This document shows positions 14,941-23,951 of a DNA stretch of 34,258 bases, piece by piece. This stretch comes from an uncultured Blautia sp. (GTDB lineage: Bacteria > Bacillota > Clostridia > Lachnospirales > Lachnospiraceae). The translations under genes and the position numbers were made by a program. Position 1 is the stretch's first letter, and each line of letters begins with the position of its first letter. The notes below the pieces were generated by a model that did no database searches, had not been told where the DNA came from, and worked only from the letters and a program-made list of their open reading frames with translations. The stretch covers positions 1 to 34,258 of the forward strand of contig NZ_CAKROJ010000022.1 in NCBI RefSeq assembly GCF_934372025.1. The letters run 5' to 3'.

Positions 14941-16314
14941 TTACATGGAGATCCATCCAAATGCATTTGCCACGGAGCTGAGCAGAATGATTGCTGCAAA
15001 GATCGGGCAAAGATATTTAATCATAAAATTGAAGATTTTCTTTCTTTTAAAGGTTCCTTCACCGAGAACAACTTCGTCTTCTATCTTCTTCAGTCCGATC
15101 ACTCTGGAGATCAGAAGACAAGTAGCAATTGCTGCGATCGGCATCATCACGGAGTTTGTCAGAAAGTCAAAGAAATCCAGGAACTGCATTCCTATGATCT
15201 TCACACATGCCAGTGGCCCGTATCCAAGTGATGACAGACTGCCGAGTACGATCATGATCGCACCAACAACCAGTGTGGATTTCTGTCTGCACCATTTCAG
15301 CTCATCCTGGAATGTGGATACTGCGCTCTCTGTCAGCGCAATAGAGCTTGTCAGGGCTGCGCAGAGTACCAGTACGAAAAACAGAATACCAATCGGTGTG
15401 CCAAGTCCCATACTTGCAAAAACCTTTGGAATCGTGATAAACATCAAAGCCGGACCTGCCTGCAGGGTATCCGGATCTCCGCCAGAAAATGCAAATACTG
15501 CCGGAATGATCATCAGACCTGCCATGATTGCAATTGCAGTATCAAAGATTTCTACGTTTGTCGTTGAGCTTTCAATAGAGACATCTTTCTTCATATAGGA
15601 ACCGAATGTCACCAGAATACCCATTGCAATAGAAAGTGAATAGAACATCTGTCCCATTGCAGCTACTACTGTCATCCATGAGAAATTCTTCGGATTCGGA
15701 ATCAGGAAATACTTAACTCCCTGCAGAGCTCCAGGTCTTGTTACAGAGTAGATTGTGATCACAATTGATAAGAACACCAGAACCGGCATCATAAATTTAG
15801 ATACACGCTCTACACCATTTCGGACACCGGCATAGATAATTCCTACTGTAAATAATGCAAATACCAGGAAGCAGATCTCTGTGGATACTCCATTTGAAAT
15901 AAACTCTGAGAAATATCCGTCGGCTGCCAGATTCTGCGTATTTCCTTTTACATATTCAACCAGATACTTGATTACCCATCCACCGATAACGGAATAATAC
16001 GGCACGATCAGAATCGGGATAATCGCATTGATCCATCCGCCAAAAGAAAGCCATTTCGTTTTTCCGAATTTTCCAAATGCACCTACCGGACTTTTCTTTG
16101 TCATTCGTCCAAGTGCTGTCTCTGCTACGATCATAGAATATCCGAATGTTAATGCCAGGATAATATAAATCAGCAGAAAGATTCCGCCGCCATACTTAGC
16201 CGCCAGATATGGGAATCTCCATATGTTTCCCAGTCCTACGGACGCACCGGCTGCGGAAAGTACAAATCCCAGTTTCCCGGAAAACGTACTTCGTTCATGT
16301 TTGTGTGTTTCCAT
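14941..16314 (-). CDS. SNF/NSS-family sodium-dependent amino acid (or amine) symporter
   Basis: 457 aa with about 11-12 membrane helices, the typical size of bacterial NSS proteins of the MhsT/LeuT kind. The hallmark first helix is GASVGLGNIWRFPYLAAKYGGG, shown here in part, followed by ETALGRM in helix 2 and DTAIAIMAGLMIIPAVFAF in helix 7. These proteins couple Na+ to uptake of amino acids or related compounds. It is transcribed alone: a terminator follows the stop directly, and the divergent YitT gene starts 215 bp away. GGGAGAGGA precedes the ATG. The substrate cannot be fixed by eye. Confidence 0.93.
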   Translation of the reverse strand: METHKHERSTFSGKLGFVLSAAGASVGLGNIWRFPYLAAKYGGGIFLLIYIILALTFGYSMIVAETALGRMTKKSPVGAFGKFGKTKWLSFGGWINAIIPILIVPYYSVIGGWVIKYLVEYVKGNTQNLAADGYFSEFISNGVSTEICFLVFALFTVGIIYAGVRNGVERVSKFMMPVLVFLSIVITIYSVTRPGALQGVKYFLIPNPKNFSWMTVVAAMGQMFYSLSIAMGILVTFGSYMKKDVSIESSTTNVEIFDTAIAIMAGLMIIPAVFAFSGGDPDTLQAGPALMFITIPKVFASMGLGTPIGILFFVLVLCAALTSSIALTESAVSTFQDELKWCRQKSTLVVGAIMIVLGSLSSLGYGPLACVKIIGMQFLDFFDFLTNSVMMPIAAIATCLLISRVIGLKKIEDEVVLGEGTFKRKKIFNFMIKYLCPIFAAIILLSSVANAFGWISM

Positions 16315-16408
16315 AATGTTTCCTCTCCCTATGTATTTTACGTCTTTTCAATTTCCACCTTCTGATGATACCATGCTTTTTCCTCTCAGGCAAATAATAT
16401 ATGGCAAA

Positions 16409-16436
16409 ATTATCTTACGTTATAAAAAACAGACAA
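16409..16436 (-). promoter_or_regulatory. Putative sigma-A promoter of the SNF transporter
   Basis: Minus strand TTGTCT (16436-16431), 16-bp spacer, GATAAT (16414-16409). About 95 bp of leader would precede the start codon. Confidence 0.45.
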
Positions 16437-16529
16437 ATTTCTCAATATTTTTATATTGTTTGACAATGGACTTTTGCACTTTAATCTGTTAATATAACAC
16501 TTAAAAATCATGCAAGGAGTTGATGACTA

Positions 16530-17366
16530 TTGCGCAAAAAATTCAAAGAACGCTTTTCTTACCTCGCAATTATTGCAGGCGCACTGATTGCAAGCTTTTC
16601 CGTTGCCTGTATTCTGCTTCCCAATGATGCAATCGATTATGGAACTGCAGGTATTGCAATTATCATAAGCAAGCTTACCGGTTATAATCTGTCCCTGTGT
16701 GTTCTTGTTGTCTTTCTTCCATTTCTTGCCGCGGGAATTCTTTTTCTCGGAAGACATTTTTTTGCTAAAACTTTTATTGGTTTTATTGTATATACCTTTG
16801 GTCTTGCCTATTTCGAAAAAATCCCTTTTGAACTTAATACTGAACACTTTCTTGCAGTTGCATTCGGTGGTATGATCCTTGGTATAGGCCTGGCTCTTAT
16901 TCTGCGTAATGGCGGATGTATTGACGGTTCCGAGATTTTTGCCAATATCATTGTAAAACATGTCTATAACCATACCGGCAAGGATTACAGTATTTCTTAT
17001 CTGCTGGTTGGTTTTAATATTTGTGTATATGTTGCTGTCTTTGTACTGATCAATCGCGATGCCGCAATGCTTAGTCTACTTGTATATATCATTGCCACTG
17101 CGATCATTGACCATTTCACTGACCACTTTGAAGCTCTTAAACAGGTAACGATCATCACCAAAGATCCTGATGAAATTATAAAAGAAATAAAAGAAGATCT
17201 GAATAAGACATGTACTATTATCAACTCCTCCGGAGTCATCGCCGGAGACAATAAAACTCTAATCTGTTATGTAAACTATTTTGAACTCCAGCAGATTAAA
17301 AAGATCATTTCAAAAAATAAGGGATCTTTCAGTACGGTTTCTACTATTGAAGAGATTCTTCGATAA
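16530..17366 (+). CDS. YitT-family membrane protein (second copy)
   Basis: 278 aa starting with TTG at 16530; AAGGAG at 16514-16519 supports this start, and no in-frame ATG lies nearby. About five membrane helices (to residue 185), with NGGCIDGSEIFANIIVKH in the place where the other copy has SSGGLDIVAKIMNK. The C-terminal DUF2179-like domain runs VTIITKDPDEIIKEI to the end. It is clearly diverged from the protein at 5254-6108, so it is not a recent duplication. Function of the family is unsettled. A strong bidirectional terminator follows. Confidence 0.88.
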   Translation: MRKKFKERFSYLAIIAGALIASFSVACILLPNDAIDYGTAGIAIIISKLTGYNLSLCVLVVFLPFLAAGILFLGRHFFAKTFIGFIVYTFGLAYFEKIPFELNTEHFLAVAFGGMILGIGLALILRNGGCIDGSEIFANIIVKHVYNHTGKDYSISYLLVGFNICVYVAVFVLINRDAAMLSLLVYIIATAIIDHFTDHFEALKQVTIITKDPDEIIKEIKEDLNKTCTIINSSGVIAGDNKTLICYVNYFELQQIKKIISKNKGSFSTVSTIEEILR

Positions 17367-17376
17367 CAACAAAAAA

Positions 17377-17406
17377 TCAGGGAAATTCTGTCAAAAATTT
17401 CCCTGA
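17377..17406. terminator. Bidirectional rho-independent terminator
   Basis: Perfect 11-bp inverted repeat TCAGGGAAATT (17377-17387) and AATTTCCCTGA (17396-17406), followed by CCCTTTTTC on the plus strand and by TTTTTTG on the minus strand. It serves the convergent YitT and Rpn-type genes. Confidence 0.9.
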
Positions 17407-17442
17407 CCCTTTTTCTGCATGCTGTTTATTCTTTTTACACAT

Positions 17443-18411
17443 TTACTTCTTTAACATATTCAGATAACCATTTCTTTCTTCTGTCGGTATCTGAAGTGCA
17501 TCCATCGCTTGCTCAATCGTCCATCCCATGCTCTCCGTAAGTTTCCGAATAGACGTGGCGATCCCCTCTGCAATTCCATATGCTCTCCCTTTAGCAATAC
17601 CCTTCTGTTCTACACCATCACTCAAATTACACATCTCCGATACCTCTCTTTCCAACTCCTGTGTCATTTTGATAGCAAAATCTTCCTGTAGTATCTTTTT
17701 CTTCTCTTCTGTACTTCGTTCCGTCGATAGCAACACTTCCAGAAGCTTCAAAATCTCCGTTGCCTCTTCATCGTCTACATCTCCCAGACAAATAATAATC
17801 GCCGTCAGAAGATCGTAATTCATTATGTCCTCTTCATACAATCCAACTACCTTTTCTTCCTGTATGGAATACTGGTTAATTGTATTCTTTCTGTAATTCG
17901 GAGGATTCATGCATATAAAAATACTGTAAACCTTCTTTATCTTTTCATAATGAGAATTTGTAAATTCTGTACCATACTGACTCGAAACCAGTCGACAACA
18001 ATAATACAGATTTCTTTTTACAATCGGATATCCCGGATAAAAATCATTCTGTGCCTCTATATTTATAATAAGACTGATTCTCTCTCCTGTTCCGGGTACA
18101 ATCGCACGAAATCTGATATCGTAAGTTACCGTTCCTTCATTAATGGTACTGTCCTCCGTGCTTAAACCTGTTATCTGTTGGAATTCTGCTTCCTCATCCG
18201 GATATACTGCAACTTCTGATATCTGTGCTTCGCCTTCTATATACTTTAAGGCAATCTCCGAAATCTCACAATCCCTGTACTCTTCTAGGCAGCTCTTCAT
18301 GATCCAGGCAAGAATTATTTTATTCGCAAGTAACCTTTTACATGCTCTGTCATATGCTGCCTTTTCTCCTGCGGTAGAAATCATTTTTGCTAATGTACTT
18401 TCTGTTTTCAT
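17443..18411 (-). CDS. Rpn-family recombination-promoting nuclease/putative transposase (PD-(D/E)XK)
   Basis: 322 aa from the ATG at 18411, which has GAGG about ten bases upstream; an in-frame TTG at 18420 sits directly on that ribosome binding site and is less likely. The nuclease core is seen in VTYDIRFRAIVPGTGERISLIINIEAQNDFYPGYPIVKR, where the spaced D, E and Q form a PD-(D/E)XK-type site, followed by RNLYYCCRLVSSQYG. The C-terminal AKGRAYGIAEGIATSIRKL is the Gly/Ala-rich linker repeat common in these proteins. Members occur in many copies in Lachnospiraceae; E. coli RpnA promotes RecA-independent recombination. No terminal inverted repeats were seen, so it is not called an insertion sequence. 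Confidence 0.85.
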   Translation of the reverse strand: MKTESTLAKMISTAGEKAAYDRACKRLLANKIILAWIMKSCLEEYRDCEISEIALKYIEGEAQISEVAVYPDEEAEFQQITGLSTEDSTINEGTVTYDIRFRAIVPGTGERISLIINIEAQNDFYPGYPIVKRNLYYCCRLVSSQYGTEFTNSHYEKIKKVYSIFICMNPPNYRKNTINQYSIQEEKVVGLYEEDIMNYDLLTAIIICLGDVDDEEATEILKLLEVLLSTERSTEEKKKILQEDFAIKMTQELEREVSEMCNLSDGVEQKGIAKGRAYGIAEGIATSIRKLTESMGWTIEQAMDALQIPTEERNGYLNMLKK

Positions 18412-18452
18412 CCACCACAAGCCTCTCGTTATGAACTTTTTGTTCTAAACAT

Positions 18453-18461
18453 ATGATAGCA
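18453..18461 (-). promoter_or_regulatory. Extended -10 of the Rpn-type gene
   Basis: Minus strand TGC followed by TATCAT (18461-18453), 42 bp before the chosen start; no clear -35. Confidence 0.4.
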
Positions 18462-18581
18462 CATAATTTCATACCTGTGAATAAATTTTCTATAAACATT
18501 TTCCCTCTGTTTCTGAAAAGCATCATGGAATGCAGTAAAAAGCTCCTCGAGCACCTTCCCGGAAAATATCTCTTTACAGAT

Positions 18582-18630
18582 TAAAAGCCTGCTACATGAT
18601 TATATCAATTAATCATACAACAAGCTTTTA
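18582..18630 (-). terminator. Terminator after the sugar ABC operon
   Basis: Stem TAAAAGC (18582-18588) / GCTTTTA (18624-18630) with an inner stem ATGATTA (18596-18602) / TAATCAT (18610-18616). It begins 16 bp after the MalG-type permease stop on the minus strand. The U-run is short, so efficiency may be modest. Confidence 0.65.
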
Positions 18631-18645
18631 TTTAACTTTCTATTT

Positions 18646-19467
18646 TTATTCTTTCACTGCACCGGAAGTCATTCCACCAACGATGTACTTCTGTCCGATC
18701 ATATAAACAATAATTACCGGAATACAGGTAAGCACGATATCTGCAAAGATGTAGTTCCAGTAGCTCTTATTTTTTCCGAAGAACTGATATACTGCCATGG
18801 TCATCGGGAACAGTTTACTCTTGCTGGACAGATACAGCGGTGTAAGGAAATCACTCCATACCGTCATAAACTGCAGAATAAAACAGGTTACCAGTGTTGG
18901 TTTCATAAGAGGCATGATAATCTTGAAAAACAGACTCAGCGGTCCCGCACCGTCAATAACTGCCGCCTCATCCAGTTCTACCGGAATCGATACTACAAAG
19001 TTTCTAATAGTGAATACACAAAACGGTATCATCGCACTTGTAAATACCATGATAATACCTGTTCGTGTGTCATTCAGATTCAGAGTACTTAAAACTCTGA
19101 CAAGTGTTACATAGTTGACCGGGAAAAACAGTCCGCAGAGAACAAAGTAATAAAGAAATGTATTCAGCTTAGTTCTGTTGCGGCACATAACAAATGCTGC
19201 CATCGCACAGAGTACAACGCCCAATGTCGTTGCAACCAAAGCATAGATCAAGCTGTTTGCAAATCCCTGAATCAGATTTCCTTTTTTAATTACTTCTGCA
19301 TAGTTTGAAAATACCCATTCTGTCGGAAGGGCAAGACTCATTCTTGCCGCTTCACCTTTATCCTTAAAGGAGTTGATAAGTACCATATAGAATGGAAGAA
19401 CAACTGTCAGACACAGAAGGATGCAGACTACCTGCTTCAGCACACTTTGAATTTTTTTATTTTTCAT
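18646..19467 (-). CDS. Sugar ABC transporter permease, MalG type (CUT1)
   Basis: 273 aa, six membrane helices. The inner-membrane EAA loop is ELDEAAVIDGAGPLSLFFKIIMPLMKPTL (in part), the site that contacts the ATPase. It begins one base inside the stop codon of the preceding permease (TAATG), so translation is coupled. No ATPase gene lies nearby; CUT1 systems of Firmicutes usually borrow a shared MsmK-type ATPase. Together with the binding protein and the MalF-type permease it imports an oligosaccharide or glycoside, presumably one cleaved by the GH31 enzyme further along. Confidence 0.95.
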   Translation of the reverse strand: MKNKKIQSVLKQVVCILLCLTVVLPFYMVLINSFKDKGEAARMSLALPTEWVFSNYAEVIKKGNLIQGFANSLIYALVATTLGVVLCAMAAFVMCRNRTKLNTFLYYFVLCGLFFPVNYVTLVRVLSTLNLNDTRTGIIMVFTSAMIPFCVFTIRNFVVSIPVELDEAAVIDGAGPLSLFFKIIMPLMKPTLVTCFILQFMTVWSDFLTPLYLSSKSKLFPMTMAVYQFFGKNKSYWNYIFADIVLTCIPVIIVYMIGQKYIVGGMTSGAVKE

Positions 19468-20348
19468 TACTGCTGCACCTCCTGTTTACTCAATGTCTTA
19501 ACAATACCCACACCAATGATTGCCGTAATTATAAGAAGGATCGTATTCAATGCAGAAGACATTCCATACTGACCTCTGGAATAAAGCTGGAATGCATAAG
19601 TTGTAAGAACTTCTGTTGCATGTCCAGGACCGCCGTTTGTAAGAACGTAAACAATGTCAAATACTTTCAGGCCATATGTAATACCAAATACCAGGTTGAT
19701 CATGATAGAACCTGTCAGCATCGGAAGTGTTACATAACGAAGTCTCTGCCAGAAGTTTGCGCCATCGATTTCTGCCGCTTCATAATAAGATTTCGGAATT
19801 GTATTTAATCCTGCAAGAAAGATTGTCATAACATAACCGATACCTCTCCATGCATCCACACCGTAAATAGATTTCCATACAACTGCAAGATCAGACAGCC
19901 ATTTCTGCTTCAGAACTCCAAGATGTAATGCATCCAGAATCGCATTCAGAAGTCCTGTATTGTAGTTCAAGATAGACTTAAAAACAAGACCAATGATCAC
20001 AAATGGAAGAATTGACGGAAGATACAGAAGAGTTCTGTAAAGCCCCTTTCCTCTCAGCCCTTCCTGAAGCATAATTGCAATCATAAGAGCAGGTATCAGT
20101 TTTACAATGTTGGAAATGATTGTAAATTTAAGGGTATTTCCAATTCCACTTAAATAACCTTTATTTGATGTCAGAATTTCTTTAAAATTCTGCAGGCCCA
20201 CAAAATGTGTACCGTTCAGAACACTTCTGGAATTCCAGTCTGTAAAGGAATATCCTACACCCATTGCACTTGGGAGAAGGAAAAAAATCATATACAATGC
20301 CAATGGCAGTACCAGAAACCACCATGGATATATTTTTTTCTTATTCAC
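19467..20348 (-). CDS. Sugar ABC transporter permease, MalF type (CUT1)
   Basis: 293 aa with six membrane helices and no long periplasmic insertion, as usual for Gram-positive members. The EAA loop reads YYEAAEIDGANFWQRLRYVTLP. The C-terminal part has the family stretch LTNGGPGHATEVLTTYAFQ. It lies 140 bp after the binding protein gene, across a hairpin, and overlaps the second permease by one base. Substrate class is carbohydrate by family; the precise sugar is unknown. Confidence 0.95.
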   Translation of the reverse strand: MNKKKIYPWWFLVLPLALYMIFFLLPSAMGVGYSFTDWNSRSVLNGTHFVGLQNFKEILTSNKGYLSGIGNTLKFTIISNIVKLIPALMIAIMLQEGLRGKGLYRTLLYLPSILPFVIIGLVFKSILNYNTGLLNAILDALHLGVLKQKWLSDLAVVWKSIYGVDAWRGIGYVMTIFLAGLNTIPKSYYEAAEIDGANFWQRLRYVTLPMLTGSIMINLVFGITYGLKVFDIVYVLTNGGPGHATEVLTTYAFQLYSRGQYGMSSALNTILLIITAIIGVGIVKTLSKQEVQQ

Positions 20349-20420
20349 TGAAGTCGCCTCCTGTTTTATGCAGTCCGATTAGTCAAAAGGATAATCTTCT
20401 TATTTCTTTCCTTTAGCAGA

Positions 20421-20450
20421 CAGTGCGAAGGATTTTACTCCCTCGCACTG
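20421..20450 (-). other. Intercistronic hairpin after the sugar-binding protein gene
   Basis: CAGTGCGA (20421-20428) pairs with TCGCACTG (20443-20450), extended by GGA/TCC. No U-run follows on the minus strand, so it is more likely an mRNA 3'-end stabiliser favouring the binding protein over the permeases than a terminator. Confidence 0.55.
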
Positions 20451-20488
20451 AAGAATTACCCTTATTTTACATATTTCCTGTCTGAAGT

Positions 20489-21814
20489 TTATTTCCAGTT
20501 TTCATCTCCAACAGTCTTTGCAGCTTCTGCACGGTTGGTATCCATGTTCTTGAGAACATCGTTTGCTTCCATTTCACCCTGGCAGAATGCAATCATATCC
20601 TGACCAAACTGCATCCAGTAGTCATTTGTATATTTTGTACCATTCTGAAGTACAGATACGCTCATTTTATCTTTATCTACTGTTTTAAGGAACTCTTCCT
20701 CTTCTGGCAGCCAGTGCTGTTCCAGATTTTCATCGTTTACATCAAGGTTTGTGTAAGCCGGTGAGTTATCAAGGATTTCCTGAAGGCTCTCCGTTGTTGT
20801 TACAAAGTTAAAGAATTCTTTTACAAGGTCTTCATGCTCTGTTCCTTTGTATCCAAACATTGTCGGGCCAGCCGGGCTTGTTGGATACCAGGTATTGTCA
20901 CCAAGTGGAATCAGGAACATTCCAAATTCATCTTCAGAACCGGTATCATCTTTGATCTGTTTGATATAACTGGAGTTTGCCATAGCCATTGCACAGTTTC
21001 TGTCACCAAATTCGTTGGACATATTTGTACTGTCTGTTCCAATCCAGTCTTCTCCAAAGTATCCTGCATCAGAAAGCTCTTTGAATTCGTTCAGAACTTC
21101 AAGCATTTTTTCATTATCTGCAAATGTAGCTTTGTTTGTATTTAATGCGTCATACAGACCTGGGGTTGCTTCTTCGTAAACTCCACCGATCTGGAAGAAT
21201 GCAAGCTGATGCTGCCATCCATCTGCTCCTGGCATAAACCATGGAGTGATTCCTGTGTCTGCAATCTTTGCACAGAGATCTTTGAGTTCTGCATAAGTAG
21301 ATGGAACTTCCCATCCATTCTCTTCAAACAGTGATTTGTTATAGAGCATTACGTATTCAGGAGAATTATTCCAGACCTGAAGTCCATATAATTTACCATC
21401 GTATGTACAGGATTCTTTTCTTGTGTCCGGCATAAGACTTTCCCATTCAGCTCCTGTAAAATCAATGCAGTATTTTTCCGGATCAACGATTGTTGATTCG
21501 ATAGCAAATGGATTGGACTGGATCCAGAATACATCTGCGCAGGAATCTGTTGCCAGTTTGGACTGAAGAAGATCTGAATACTGATCTGCCGGAATTGTCT
21601 GCAGGTCAACAGTTACATCATAAGTATCCTCAAAACGTTCCAGTGTCTCATCATAACGATTGTCCATCCATCCTGTGGATACCAGAATACTCAGTTCCTC
21701 ACCTGCAAAATCCTTGGTATCATCTGCAGCAAATACATTTACACTAAGACCTGTTGTCATAGTTGCTACCATTGCTGTTGCACATGCAACTGCCCAAAAT
21801 CTCTTTCTCAACAT
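20489..21814 (-). CDS. Sugar ABC transporter extracellular solute-binding protein
   Basis: 441 aa. A signal peptide (MLRKRFWAVACATAMVATM, cleavage near VFAAD) carries a cysteine but no proper lipobox, so lipid attachment is uncertain; most Gram-positive CUT1 binding proteins are lipoproteins. The mature protein has the family-1 binding protein pattern: ELSILVSTGWMDN, SKLATDSCADVFW, the hinge region GKLYGLQVWNNSPEYVMLYNK in part, and WYPTSPAGPTMFGYKG. First gene of the ABC operon and divergent from the sensor kinase. Direct repeats and a palindrome lie in its promoter region. Confidence 0.93.
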   Translation of the reverse strand: MLRKRFWAVACATAMVATMTTGLSVNVFAADDTKDFAGEELSILVSTGWMDNRYDETLERFEDTYDVTVDLQTIPADQYSDLLQSKLATDSCADVFWIQSNPFAIESTIVDPEKYCIDFTGAEWESLMPDTRKESCTYDGKLYGLQVWNNSPEYVMLYNKSLFEENGWEVPSTYAELKDLCAKIADTGITPWFMPGADGWQHQLAFFQIGGVYEEATPGLYDALNTNKATFADNEKMLEVLNEFKELSDAGYFGEDWIGTDSTNMSNEFGDRNCAMAMANSSYIKQIKDDTGSEDEFGMFLIPLGDNTWYPTSPAGPTMFGYKGTEHEDLVKEFFNFVTTTESLQEILDNSPAYTNLDVNDENLEQHWLPEEEEFLKTVDKDKMSVSVLQNGTKYTNDYWMQFGQDMIAFCQGEMEANDVLKNMDTNRAEAAKTVGDENWK

Positions 21815-22115
21815 AAAAACTTCCTCCTTTTATAATTGTTTCGTTCACGCTTTTGATGATATTAGTTTATCAGTAACGATCTGGTTTATCCATGGACAAA
21901 CCCATTCTGATTTTGTACTTTTTTCACATTTTTATATATTATTTTCACATTGCTTTGGTATGTTATTCACCATACAATGTTAACTTGCATATTATTGTTC
22001 ATTTATTTATTTTATTATTTGTAGTTTTTTTACATACGTGTTATAATTTTTGCACAATGCTTTTGATACTCTACAGACTGAAAAAATATACTCACAACAG
22101 GAGGCGTATCTCGGC
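21815..22115. promoter_or_regulatory. Divergent regulatory region between the ABC operon and the YesM/YesN-type genes
   Basis: About 300 bp without a gene. For the ABC operon, minus-strand TGGATA (21892-21887) and TAAACT (21869-21864), spacer 17, form a weak promoter. GTTTATCCATGGACAAAC at 21884-21901 is an 18-bp palindrome with one mismatched pair and covers that -35. Upstream, TTTTCACATT occurs at 21921-21930 and 21942-21951, exactly 21 bp apart, as expected for AraC-type half-sites. GTATG/CATAC arms lie at 21958-21962 and 21971-21975. For the kinase, TG-T-TATAAT (22039-22047) is an extended -10. Confidence 0.6.
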
Positions 22116-23951
22116 ATGAAACAACGCAGCTTACAATCAAAACTTTTTATTGCCTATCTAAGTATGGCATGTCTCATCTTGTTTTCTTTTGCAGCATTTT
22201 TTTATCTGTTTGTAGCTGGGCGGCTGAAAGAAAGCCAGATCAGTGCTATGAACACATTAAATTCCAGCTTTCAGTCACAGGTGGATTCTGCCATCCAGGA
22301 TCTTGACACTGTGTCCGTAAATATCAACTACAGTAATATCTCCAAAAGTATTCTTGATCAGAAATTTGACCTCAATATTTCTGATGACATGCTGTCCAAA
22401 ATGTCTGATCTCTTTCTCTCGTTGAGCGGCACAGAACTCAAGGCAGATCAGGTAAATCTGTATGATTTTTCCGGATATGTCCTTCAGGCAGGACTTTCCA
22501 CTATGGTAAAAAAAACAGATTCTTCCCGCACGGAATGGCTTCAAAAAGCGCGCGAAGCCAACGGCAAAAAGATTATCACTAAACCATATTCCACATACGA
22601 ATATTCCAAATCTGCCAAATATACACAATGGATGATCTCTGTTTATCGTTCTTTTACAAATCAGTATCGTCGAGGTGTTGGTGTAATTGAAACTGCCAAA
22701 CAATGTAAGTCCATCTTTAAAAGCATTATTTCTTATGAGAAAAAAAATCACGATGCAGCTGCATCTGTGTATGTATTTAATAACGATGGAGAACTTATTT
22801 ATCCTTATGATATTTCAGAAGAAAATGCCGAACAGATCAAACCATATTTTACCCTTACCGATGATTCACAGACTTCAACCCGACTGAAAAGCCCTCTCAC
22901 CGGTAAAAACGTTTATGCAACACGTGCTGATTCAAAATATACAGGCTTTACCTACTTAACAGTCCAGCCGGAATCCTTTATACTTAAACCTGTTTACCAG
23001 ATGCTTCAGATCCTTCTGGCAGTTGTTGCAGCATTTCTTCTGGCATCCGTGATCGTATCCTATAAATTATCACGTTCCGTCGTAAAGCCTGTAAAACATC
23101 TGAAACACATCATACAGCGAATGGAACTGGATACCCTTGGACAGGAAAAGGTTACTTCCTATCCGGTTTCTGTCAATGAACTGGAAGAGCTCTATCAGGC
23201 ATTTCAGCATATGAGTGATAACCTGAAGGATTCCATGATGGAGCTGACTGAGGCCAAGGAACAAGAAGTGCGTGCGAGGAGCATGGCTCTGCAGACTCAG
23301 ATCAATCCACATTTTTATTATAATTCCCTGTCAAGCATCAGTGTTCTTGCGGAAAATGGTGACTGCGATACAGTTGTAAAAATGTGCCGAAATCTTTCAA
23401 TGATCATGCGCTATATCACAGATACCGGACATACTACAGTGACACTTGCGGACGAACTGGATTATGTCAGAAAATATCTGTACTGTATGAAAGTACGTTA
23501 CCAATCCAGTCTGAATTATAACATTGATGTGGATGAGAGCATCCTTACGGAAAATGTTCCAAAGCTTTTGATCCAGCCACTCGTGGAAAATGCAATTCGC
23601 TATGGTTCAGACTGTGCTCCACCGTGGACGATCACAGTCAGCAGTTATATTGCGGACAACTGCTGGAAGATCACTGTCACGGATACCGGACCTGGTTTTT
23701 CAGAGGAAGCATGTGCAAGGATTGCTGAAAACCTTGCCAAAGCAGACCAGAATCCCGGACTTCCGGAGCTTAAGATCAATGGACTTGGAACCGTAAATGT
23801 TTATCTCCGGTGGAAGCTTTTCTGCAAAGGAGATATTATCTTTGAGTATGGCAACACTGAAGATGGACACGGAATGGTTTCCATAGGGCGCTACATAGCG
23901 CAGGACCAGAGAAGCCTAGTAACAGGCAGTGCCAGAAAGGAATCGACATGA
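22116..23951 (+). CDS. YesM-type sensor histidine kinase
   Basis: 611 aa from the ATG at 22116, which has AGGAGG 11 bases upstream; an open frame extends to 22050 but begins at the -10 region. A first membrane helix (about 12-35), a large extracytoplasmic sensor (about 36-290), a second helix (about 291-310), a HAMP linker, then the HisKA_5-type site LQTQINPHFYYNSLSSIS with phospho-acceptor H399, and an ATPase domain with LIQPLVENAIRYG and DTGPGF. Such kinases sense extracellular sugars or their binding proteins. The last four bases overlap the regulator start. It presumably controls the divergent ABC operon. Confidence 0.93.
   Translation: MKQRSLQSKLFIAYLSMACLILFSFAAFFYLFVAGRLKESQISAMNTLNSSFQSQVDSAIQDLDTVSVNINYSNISKSILDQKFDLNISDDMLSKMSDLFLSLSGTELKADQVNLYDFSGYVLQAGLSTMVKKTDSSRTEWLQKAREANGKKIITKPYSTYEYSKSAKYTQWMISVYRSFTNQYRRGVGVIETAKQCKSIFKSIISYEKKNHDAAASVYVFNNDGELIYPYDISEENAEQIKPYFTLTDDSQTSTRLKSPLTGKNVYATRADSKYTGFTYLTVQPESFILKPVYQMLQILLAVVAAFLLASVIVSYKLSRSVVKPVKHLKHIIQRMELDTLGQEKVTSYPVSVNELEELYQAFQHMSDNLKDSMMELTEAKEQEVRARSMALQTQINPHFYYNSLSSISVLAENGDCDTVVKMCRNLSMIMRYITDTGHTTVTLADELDYVRKYLYCMKVRYQSSLNYNIDVDESILTENVPKLLIQPLVENAIRYGSDCAPPWTITVSSYIADNCWKITVTDTGPGFSEEACARIAENLAKADQNPGLPELKINGLGTVNVYLRWKLFCKGDIIFEYGNTEDGHGMVSIGRYIAQDQRSLVTGSARKEST

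Noticed and set aside
16315..16420. Possible riboswitch in the leader of the SNF transporter (CTGAGAGG stretch)
   Set aside because: The stretch recalls part of the TPP riboswitch but the rest of that consensus is absent and the leader is short.
16527..16973. 148-codon minus-strand frame opposite the second YitT gene
   Set aside because: Lys/Asn-rich shadow of a membrane protein gene, no ribosome binding site.
18545..18566. GCTC-GAG-GAGC hairpin followed by T5 on the minus strand
   Set aside because: Only a 4-bp stem, and a better terminator for the ABC operon lies upstream of it in the direction of transcription.
17443..18645. Insertion sequence around the Rpn-type gene
   Set aside because: No terminal inverted repeats or target-site duplications were visible; the gene is flanked by ordinary terminator and promoter signals.
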